Shown piece by piece: positions 17,111 through 22,638 of a DNA stretch of 22,638 bases (position 1 is its first letter; each line of letters opens with the position of its first letter). The notes under the pieces were generated by a model. The model was not told the DNA's origin. It ran no database searches and was given only the letters and a program-made list of their open reading frames with translations. Source of the DNA: JAKQHY01 sp034429475 (GTDB lineage Bacteria > Chloroflexota > Anaerolineae > B4-G1 > SLSP01); NCBI GenBank assembly GCA_034429475.1, contig DAOUGD010000027.1:1-22638 (forward strand), read 5' to 3'. The position numbers were made by a program, and so were the translations under genes.

Positions 17111-18367
17111 TTAATTCCACCGCTGCAAGAGTAAACAGGCGTTTTGACCGCCAAAGCCAAACGCATTCTTGAGCGCCACGCGGATGTCTGCCTGGCGCGG
17201 CGTCCAGGGCACGTAATCCAGATCGCACGCCGGATCGGGGTTATCGAGATTGAGGGTCGGCGGCACGAGGCCCGCTTGCAGCGCCAACGCCGTCATAATC
17301 GTCTCTATCCCGCCGGCCGCCCCCATTGTATGCCCTAACGCCGATTTCGTCGAACTGATTGCCAGCCGATAGGCATGGTCGCCAAAGACCTGCTTGAGCG
17401 CGTAGGTCTCGGTGACATCGTTGATGGGCGTGGAGGTGCCATGCGCGTTGACGTAGTCCACTTCCTCCGGCGCGACGCCCGCATCCGCCAAAGCCCATTG
17501 GATAGCCCGCCGGATGCCGTGCGCCTCCGGGTCAGGCCGCGCGATGTGGTAGGCGTCGGCGGACGTGGCGTACCCCAACACCTCCGCGTAAATCTGCGCG
17601 CCGCGCGCCTGCGCGTGTACCAGCGATTCCAGAATCACGATCCCCGCGCCCTCCGCAAAGACCAACCCATCCCGATCCTTGTCGAAAGGCCGCGAGGCGC
17701 GCTCCGGCTCGTCATTGCGGCTGGAGAGCGCCCCCATCGCAATGAAGCCGGCAATCGCCACGTCAATGATCAGCCCCTCCGAGCCGCCCGCGATCACCAC
17801 GTCGGCGCGGCCCTGCCGGATCAGCTCCAACCCCTCGCCGATGGCCTGCACACTGGTCGCGCACGCCGCCACCGGGTTGATCACCGGCCCCATCGCCCCG
17901 GCCAGCATACTGACGTGATACGAGGGCATGTTCGGCAGCGAAGACACCAGCGCGAACGGGCTGGCGCCCGCCAACCCCTGCCGCCAAAATTTCTGGGAGT
18001 TTTCAACGGCCCAGTCCAGGCCGCCCATCCCCACCCCGACGGCGGTGCCGGTGCGCTCTCCCTCGGCGACCGGGATCGTCAATCCGGCATCCTTCAGCGC
18101 ATCCTGCGCCGCCCCGACCGCCAGTTGGGAGCAGCGCGCCATCCGCCGGGCCTCTTTGCGCGGCAAGTACGCTTCAGGGTCAAAGCCCTTGACTTCGCCG
18201 GCAATGCGCGTGGGCAAGGCCGAAGCGTCAAAACGGGTGATCGGCCCGATGCCGGATTTGCCGGCCAGGAGGTTCTCCCACGTTTCGCGCGCGGTCAGCC
18301 CCAGCGGCGTCAGTGCGCCAATTCCAGTGATCACCACGCGCGGACGACCGTTGCGGTGCAGGTTCAT
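17111..18367 (-). CDS. fabF: Beta-ketoacyl-ACP synthase II
   Basis: The 418-residue protein is a typical FabF/KASII condensing enzyme. It joins malonyl-ACP to a growing acyl-ACP in the cytosolic type II fatty acid pathway. The Cys-His-His catalytic triad is intact: Cys169 (AACATSV), His309 (NAHGTSTPIND) and His346 (KSALGHTMGAAGG). The C-terminal NAFGFGGQNA glycine loop is also present. Length equals the family norm. ATG 18367 overlaps the plsX stop codon by 4 nt (ATGA), and GAGGAG lies 5 nt upstream, so translation is coupled to plsX. No acpP, fabD or fabG gene is adjacent, unlike many bacterial fab clusters. Confidence 0.96.
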   Translation of the reverse strand: MNLHRNGRPRVVITGIGALTPLGLTARETWENLLAGKSGIGPITRFDASALPTRIAGEVKGFDPEAYLPRKEARRMARCSQLAVGAAQDALKDAGLTIPVAEGERTGTAVGVGMGGLDWAVENSQKFWRQGLAGASPFALVSSLPNMPSYHVSMLAGAMGPVINPVAACATSVQAIGEGLELIRQGRADVVIAGGSEGLIIDVAIAGFIAMGALSSRNDEPERASRPFDKDRDGLVFAEGAGIVILESLVHAQARGAQIYAEVLGYATSADAYHIARPDPEAHGIRRAIQWALADAGVAPEEVDYVNAHGTSTPINDVTETYALKQVFGDHAYRLAISSTKSALGHTMGAAGGIETIMTALALQAGLVPPTLNLDNPDPACDLDYVPWTPRQADIRVALKNAFGFGGQNACLLLQRWN

Positions 18368-19410
18368 GCAGGCTCCTCGTGGGATTTCGCGTCCAGCCCC
18401 GCTTTAATCGCACCGATCACGTTGCCCCGGACGGCCCCGCGCGCCTGGCGCACGGCGTTCTTGATGGCCTTGGCGTTAGAACGTCCGTGGCCCACAATCA
18501 CCACGCCGTCTACGCCCAGCAGCAGACCACCGCCGTATTCGGCATAGTCCAGCCGCTTGACGACGCTCTTGAATTGCGGGAACAAGACGAGTAGACCCGG
18601 CAGCGCCAACAACAGGCCGGGAAGCATCAACAACAGGCCCAATTTAGACCAGGGATTGGCCCAAAAGTGCTTCTTCAACAACCGCGCAACGAAGGAGGCC
18701 GTTGCTTCGGTGGTTTTGATCATGATGTTGCCGGTGAACCCATCCGTCACCAGCACGTCCGTGTGCCCTTTAACCGCGTCCTTCGGCTCGATGTTGCCGA
18801 CGAAGTTCAGCGTGCTCTCCCGGAAAACCTTGAAGGTGTCGCGCAGCACCATCGTCCCCTTCTCTTCCTCTTCGCCGTTGGCGAGCAGTCCCACGCGCGG
18901 ATGCGCAATACCCAACACCTTCTCCGCATACAGCGCGCCCATCTCGGCGAATTGGAGCAGGTACTCCGGCTTGGGGTCCGCCGTCGCGCCCATATCGAGG
19001 AACACCAGCGGCGCAAACGCCGCCGGGTAAAGCGTACACAGGGCCGGCCGGCGAATTCCGCGAATCCGCCGCAGCTCGAAGATAGCCCCCGACAGGCAGG
19101 CGATGGTGTTGCCCGCCGAGACGAAGGCGTCGGCCTCGCCGTTCTTCACCAGCCGCAGCCCCACGCGGATGGACGAATCCACCTTGTCGCGCACCGCGTC
19201 GGAGTGATCAGCCATCGTCAGCACGTCCGGCGCGTGGACGACGCGCACCTTGAGGCCCGTCACGTTGTGCTTCGCCAGCTCCGCCCGCACGCGCTCCTCC
19301 GGCCCCACGAGAATGATCTCGTCATCCCACTCGCGGGCCGCCATCACCGCCCCCGCCACATCCGGCCCGGGGCAATCATCTGAACCAAAAGCATCTACGA
19401 CAATCCGCAT
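18364..19410 (-). CDS. plsX: Phosphate acyltransferase
   Basis: The 348-residue enzyme converts acyl-ACP and phosphate into acyl-phosphate, the acyl donor for PlsY in phospholipid synthesis. It is a peripheral membrane protein. Family landmarks are VDAFGSDD (5-12), SAGNT (98-102), DMGATADPKPEYL (139-151), GLLANGEEEEKG (174-185), VTDGFTGNIMIKT (221-233), DYAEYGGGLLLGV (288-300) and GHGRSNAKAI (308-317). A hydrophobic insertion at about 257-277, built from repeated LPGLL units, lies in the region that binds membrane in other PlsX proteins and is longer than I expect. ATG 19410 has TTGGAGG 4 nt upstream. It overlaps fabF by 4 nt. The 137-nt gap before it holds heptamer repeats. Confidence 0.95.
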   Translation of the reverse strand: MRIVVDAFGSDDCPGPDVAGAVMAAREWDDEIILVGPEERVRAELAKHNVTGLKVRVVHAPDVLTMADHSDAVRDKVDSSIRVGLRLVKNGEADAFVSAGNTIACLSGAIFELRRIRGIRRPALCTLYPAAFAPLVFLDMGATADPKPEYLLQFAEMGALYAEKVLGIAHPRVGLLANGEEEEKGTMVLRDTFKVFRESTLNFVGNIEPKDAVKGHTDVLVTDGFTGNIMIKTTEATASFVARLLKKHFWANPWSKLGLLLMLPGLLLALPGLLVLFPQFKSVVKRLDYAEYGGGLLLGVDGVVIVGHGRSNAKAIKNAVRQARGAVRGNVIGAIKAGLDAKSHEEPA

Positions 19411-19428
19411 AAGTCCTCCAAAAAAATA

Positions 19429-19484
19429 GGGATTAGGGAGTGGGGATTGGCAAATGGGTAATGAGTCATGGGTAATGAGTCATA
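19429..19484 (-). repeat. Eight in-phase heptamers before plsX
   Basis: On the plus strand the units are GGGATTA, GGGAGTG, GGGATTG, GCAAATG, then GGTAATG-AGTCATG and GGTAATG-AGTCATA, a 14-nt tandem made of two heptamers. The exact 7-nt phase is kept through all eight units although sequence drifts. In the mRNA sense the repeat ends 9 nt before the plsX Shine-Dalgarno (19415-19419). The junction with the ribosome site is nearly identical to that of dinG. The rest of the gap (19485-19547) holds a C/T-rich tract and no gene. Confidence 0.8.
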
Positions 19485-19547
19485 AGGACTACTGGCTAAA
19501 TCGCCCCCACTCCTTGTCTCCCACTCTCCCCCTCTCCCCCTCTCGTC

Positions 19548-22445
19548 TCACGCCCCCCAAAACCAGGGCGGGTCCTCCGGCGGCGGCGGTCCCCACGAAT
19601 CGCCCCCGTCCGAGTCGGAAGCGACGACGGGCAGCGGTTTTCCACTCAGCCACCGGGCAGCGATGTCCGGCAGCTCCTTGCGCGAGCCGCGATAGACTTG
19701 CGGATCGGGCAGCGAGTCCAGGAAGCTGCGTCCGTACTGCTTGGTGAGGATGCGCTGATCCAGCACCACCGCGATCCCCATGTCCGACGCGGTGCGAATC
19801 AGCCGCCCGAACCCCTGTGTGAAGCGCAGCACCGCCTCCGGCACCATGTACTCGTTGAAGGGGTCGTCGTAACCCTCGGCGCGCGCCGCGATCACCGGCT
19901 CGTCCGGCACGTCGAAGGGCAACTTGGTGATGACCACGCACGACAGCGCGTCGCCCGGCACGTCCACGCCCTCCCAGAACGAGCGCGTCCCCAGCAGCAC
20001 CGCCCGGTCGCCCTTGCGGAAACTTTCCAACAACTGCGCGCGCGAACTGCCGGTGCCCTGCGAATAGACGGTGATCCCCTCCCGCGCCAGCGTGCCGGTG
20101 ATCCCTTCCGCCGTCGCCTTGAGTTGCGTGTAGGCCGTGAAGAGCGCCAACGCGCGTCCCTGAGTGGCTCGGAATAACTCGATGAGTGTCTGATTTAAAA
20201 GTTGCTGGTGACCCGGATTCTTCGGCTCCGGCAGATCGGTGGCGATGTAGAGCAATGCCGCCGAATGATAGTCAAACGGCGAGCCAACGGTCAGTTCGTC
20301 CGCTGCCTCCGCCCCCAGGCGCGCGCGCAAATAATCGAAGCTGCCCGCCACCCGCAGTGTGGCCGAGGTCAAGATGACTGCGCGCTTCTTGTTGAAAAGA
20401 TGTTCGCGGATCAGGGCGCCCACGTGCAGCGGCACCGCGTTGAGCGTAGCCGGATAGCGGTCGCGCGACTCCATCCAGTAGATGGAATTGCCGGCAGGTT
20501 CGGCCACAAAATGCGCCAGTTGCCCGTTGGCTTCGGCCAGCCGCCGGGAGACGCCCAGCAGCCGCGCCCGCGTCCCCTCGATTTCCGCGCCATTGTTATT
20601 CAGTGTCTCAAACGCCTGCGTGAGCTGTTCCAGGGACTCCACCAGCATCCCAAAATTCGGCGCGACCTGCGCCCAGGCCCGCCGTAGTTCGTCCCACTGC
20701 GGGCGCGTGCGCACCGACGGCGTCACGCGCAGCCGCGCCCCGTAGGGGTTGTTGCTGGCCTGCTCGCCCATCACCATCTCGAAATCGCTGAACAGCACGT
20801 CCAGTTGATGCTGCACGCGCTCGGCCAGATCGTCCAGGCGGTTCAACGTATCGCCAAACTTCACCTGATCCCGACCGGATAGCCCTTCGGCCACCCGCGC
20901 CAGTTCCTCCAACAACGCGGGGAAGCCGCCGGTCCCGCGCCGCAGTTCATCCAGGGTGCGATTCAACGCCGGGCCGCTGACCGTGTAACGCAGCGCGTCG
21001 GTGGTGGCGCGTTCCAGATGGTGCGCCTCGTCCACGATGAGCAGGCCGTACTCCGGCAACACGCGGTTTTCCGTGACCACGTCGGCCAGCAATAAGGCAT
21101 GGTTGACGATGAGGATGTGCGCGCCCTCGGCTTTGGTGCGCGCGCGATAGAAGAAACACTCGTCGCTCTGGTAGAAGCGGCAGTGCTCCGGGTCGCACGC
21201 CTCGTTGGCCGCCGACAACGTGTGCCACACGCCGCGTTCCTCGGTGGTGGGCATAAACAGGCCGTCGGCGTCGCCATCGAGCGTGTTGGGCAGCCAGATC
21301 AACACCTTCGCCAGCACCGTCATTTCCGACTCCGCCATCGGCCCGCGCCGCCGCAACGACTGGAATTGATGGCGGCACAGGTAATGCGACCGCCCCTTCA
21401 GGATTTGCGTGCGGAACTCGTAGAGGGCTTTGCGCAATTCCGGCAGGTCTTTGTTCGCCAACTGTTCCTGCAAGTTGATGGTGTTGGTGGAGACGACCAC
21501 GCGCTGCCCGTTCTGCACTGCCCACTCGATGGCCGGCAGCAAATAGGCGAGCGACTTGCCTGTTCCCGTCCCGGCCTCCACCAGCAAGTGGCCGCCTTCG
21601 TTGAAGGCGTGAGCAACGGCCTGCAACATCTCCAATTGCTGCGGGCGACTTTCGTATTCGGGGAAAGCCTCGGCCAACGGGCCGTCCGGGTCAAGCAGGG
21701 CGGACAGGGCGTCTACGTCAATCGGCAGCGGCTCCTCGCGCGGCTCCAGCGGCTCGAAATCCTCTTCTTCGGCGACGAACAGCGGGCCGGCCGCGTCGCC
21801 GCCGCGCCGGGCGGCCAACTGCGCGCCGATGCCGCCGCGAAAGCCCTGTCGCTCGCGCAGATACAGCGCGTCGCGGAAAAAGTGCCCCGGTGCCCAGTTG
21901 ATCCGCGCGCCCAGGTTCACCAACTCACGCAAGGTTTGCTGAGGCAACTGCGCGGCGCGCTCCAACAGCGCGATGAAGAGCGCGTGCGCCATCACCGCGT
22001 CGTCCAGGGCGCGGTGCGTCTGCTCCGGCAAGTCAATCGCCAGCTCGCGGACGAGGTTCGCCAGGCTGTACCGCCCGGCGTGCGGCACGAGGATGCCGGC
22101 CAGCTCGAAGGTGTCAATGGAGGACTGGCCTTGCAGGGTGTTGTGCTGGCGCAAGAAAGACAGGTCAAAACCGATGTTGTGGCCCACCACCGGATCGCGC
22201 CCCACGAAGTATGCCAGGTCGGGGAGAATGCGGCGGATGCCGGGCGCGGATTCCACGTCCCGATCCGTGATGCCGGTCAATTCCGTCACAAACGGGGGGA
22301 TTTTGCGCCCCGGATTGACGAAGGTGGAGAACTTTTCCACCTGCCGCTCGCCCTCAAAACGCAGCGCGCCGATTTCGATGATGGCGTCGCGCATCGGGTC
22401 GAGGCCGGTGGTTTCTAAATCCAGAGCTACGTAGGTTTTAGCCAT
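19548..22445 (-). CDS. dinG: DnaQ-type exonuclease fused to DinG-family Fe-S helicase
   Basis: The 965-residue protein joins a DEDD 3'-5' exonuclease (about 1-165: DLETTG with Asp9 and Glu11, GHNIGFD with Asp94, HRALDDA with His144 and Asp149) to an XPD/DinG superfamily 2 helicase. Helicase motifs are AGTGTGKS (Walker A, 291-298), DEAH (472-475), TSATL (693-697), GTRSFWEGVDVPGD (819-832) and QGFGRLIRT (877-885). Four cysteines between motifs I and II (357, 417, 422, 430) can bind the [4Fe-4S] cluster needed by Fe-S helicases; Gram-positive DinG fusions usually lack it. The last residues are acidic and rich in Pro and Trp. The true start is taken as ATG 22445 with GAAGGA 4 nt upstream. An in-frame start at 22538 would translate the heptamer repeat and is rejected. 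It acts in DNA repair and R-loop or structured-DNA removal (family knowledge). Confidence 0.93.
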   Translation of the reverse strand: MAKTYVALDLETTGLDPMRDAIIEIGALRFEGERQVEKFSTFVNPGRKIPPFVTELTGITDRDVESAPGIRRILPDLAYFVGRDPVVGHNIGFDLSFLRQHNTLQGQSSIDTFELAGILVPHAGRYSLANLVRELAIDLPEQTHRALDDAVMAHALFIALLERAAQLPQQTLRELVNLGARINWAPGHFFRDALYLRERQGFRGGIGAQLAARRGGDAAGPLFVAEEEDFEPLEPREEPLPIDVDALSALLDPDGPLAEAFPEYESRPQQLEMLQAVAHAFNEGGHLLVEAGTGTGKSLAYLLPAIEWAVQNGQRVVVSTNTINLQEQLANKDLPELRKALYEFRTQILKGRSHYLCRHQFQSLRRRGPMAESEMTVLAKVLIWLPNTLDGDADGLFMPTTEERGVWHTLSAANEACDPEHCRFYQSDECFFYRARTKAEGAHILIVNHALLLADVVTENRVLPEYGLLIVDEAHHLERATTDALRYTVSGPALNRTLDELRRGTGGFPALLEELARVAEGLSGRDQVKFGDTLNRLDDLAERVQHQLDVLFSDFEMVMGEQASNNPYGARLRVTPSVRTRPQWDELRRAWAQVAPNFGMLVESLEQLTQAFETLNNNGAEIEGTRARLLGVSRRLAEANGQLAHFVAEPAGNSIYWMESRDRYPATLNAVPLHVGALIREHLFNKKRAVILTSATLRVAGSFDYLRARLGAEAADELTVGSPFDYHSAALLYIATDLPEPKNPGHQQLLNQTLIELFRATQGRALALFTAYTQLKATAEGITGTLAREGITVYSQGTGSSRAQLLESFRKGDRAVLLGTRSFWEGVDVPGDALSCVVITKLPFDVPDEPVIAARAEGYDDPFNEYMVPEAVLRFTQGFGRLIRTASDMGIAVVLDQRILTKQYGRSFLDSLPDPQVYRGSRKELPDIAARWLSGKPLPVVASDSDGGDSWGPPPPEDPPWFWGA

Positions 22446-22463
22446 AAAGTCCTTCAAAAAATA

Positions 22464-22527
22464 GGGATTAGGGAGTAGGGAGTAGGGAGTAAGAATCGCG
22501 GCGCGACCAGTCCCCAATCCCCCAGTC
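22464..22527 (-). repeat. Heptamer repeat before dinG with inverted counterpart
   Basis: On the plus strand GGGATTA (22464) is followed by three GGGAGTA units to 22491. After 15 nt come the complementary-sense units CCAGTCC (22507), CCAATCC (22514) and CCCAGTC (22521). The first block has four GGG runs with 4-nt loops, a canonical G-quadruplex motif on the template strand of dinG. The block ends, in mRNA sense, 8 nt before the dinG ribosome site. Confidence 0.75.
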
Positions 22528-22552
22528 CTGTCAATCATTCAGAAACGAAGGC

Positions 22553-22558
22553 ATTATA
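22553..22558 (-). promoter_or_regulatory. Candidate dinG promoter -10
   Basis: A perfect TATAAT on the minus strand lies about 108 nt upstream of ATG 22445. The -35 region at 17-19 nt (TCGCGC or TTTCGC) is poor, so the promoter may be weak or activator-dependent. Transcription from here would include the heptamer repeat in the leader. Confidence 0.5.
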
Positions 22559-22585
22559 CAATAGATTGCGTAAATGCGCGAAACG

Positions 22586-22625
22586 CGCGCAGGCCGGAAG
22601 TCCTGGCGGACTTCTGGCCTGCGCG
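22586..22625. repeat. 18-bp near-perfect inverted repeat upstream of dinG
   Basis: Arm 22586-22603 pairs with 22608-22625 around a TGGC loop with a single G-T pair. No T-run follows in either direction. It may be a dispersed palindrome or the end of a gene outside the window. Confidence 0.65.
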
Positions 22626-22638
22626 TCAATGATGGGTC

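Noticed and set aside
21099..22418. 439-codon plus-strand frame opposite dinG
   Set aside because: Antisense shadow of conserved helicase and exonuclease motifs; no ribosome site or family similarity. The frames at 12631-13890, 17375-18547 and 15158-16267 are rejected for the same reason.
22446..22538. N-terminal extension of DinG from 22538
   Set aside because: It would translate the heptamer repeat. The exonuclease domain starts at ATG 22445 with a good ribosome site.

Overview
The window looks like a chromosomal segment of an uncultured or little-studied Chloroflexota bacterium, probably Anaerolineae-like. This placement is an inference. It rests on the GC-rich, G/C-ending coding style, the cytosolic LacI-sensor/histidine-kinase/AraC fusion, the SPFH-GYF gene pair, the DUF1667 cassette and the many short palindromic and heptanucleotide repeats between genes. 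No rRNA, tRNA, CRISPR array, transposase or phage gene was seen.

Layout. (1) 1-3871: a repeat-rich 3' flank and one large minus-strand gene. It encodes a single-polypeptide signalling relay: periplasmic-binding-protein-like sugar sensor, GAF-like region, histidine kinase, two receiver domains and an AraC DNA-binding domain. (2) 3872-7555: divergent from it, a three-gene plus-strand operon encodes a GlpA-like FAD dehydrogenase, a second FAD/NAD oxidoreductase and a small four-cysteine DUF1667 protein, a cassette known next to glycerol genes in other bacteria. A near-consensus promoter (3954-3982) drives it; a repeat has inserted between genes one and two. (3) 7634-11106: a GH36-type alpha-galactosidase-like enzyme, an AT-rich four-helix membrane protein and an unrecognised 316-residue protein. 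(4) 11125-13830: a minus-strand operon of a URO-D/methyltransferase-like protein, a DUF1349 protein and an alpha/beta-hydrolase esterase, from a strong promoter at 13884-13912. (5) 13953-16255: a probably leaderless THEP1-type NTPase, then a helical protein plus SPFH/GYF protein pair with its own strong promoter and a clear terminator. (6) 16331-22445: minus-strand genes for a NERD-like membrane protein, FabF, PlsX and a DnaQ-DinG exonuclease/helicase fusion.

How the genes fit together. Regions 1-4 read as a carbohydrate and polyol acquisition neighbourhood: glycoside hydrolase, esterase, G3P-type oxidation and a divergent sugar-responsive regulator. Regions 5-6 are housekeeping and envelope functions: acyl-phosphate synthesis (PlsX), chain elongation (FabF), membrane scaffold (SPFH) and DNA repair (DinG).

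The most striking unexplained signal is a set of tandem heptanucleotide repeats in exact 7-nt phase. They lie 4-9 nt upstream of the Shine-Dalgarno of four different genes (GH36, NERD-like, plsX, dinG). Unit sequence differs between loci while period and position are kept. The dinG copy also forms a canonical G-quadruplex motif. The second structural oddity is a palindromic repeat inserted in the dehydrogenase operon that leaves a 39-codon micro-ORF with ATGA overlaps at both ends.
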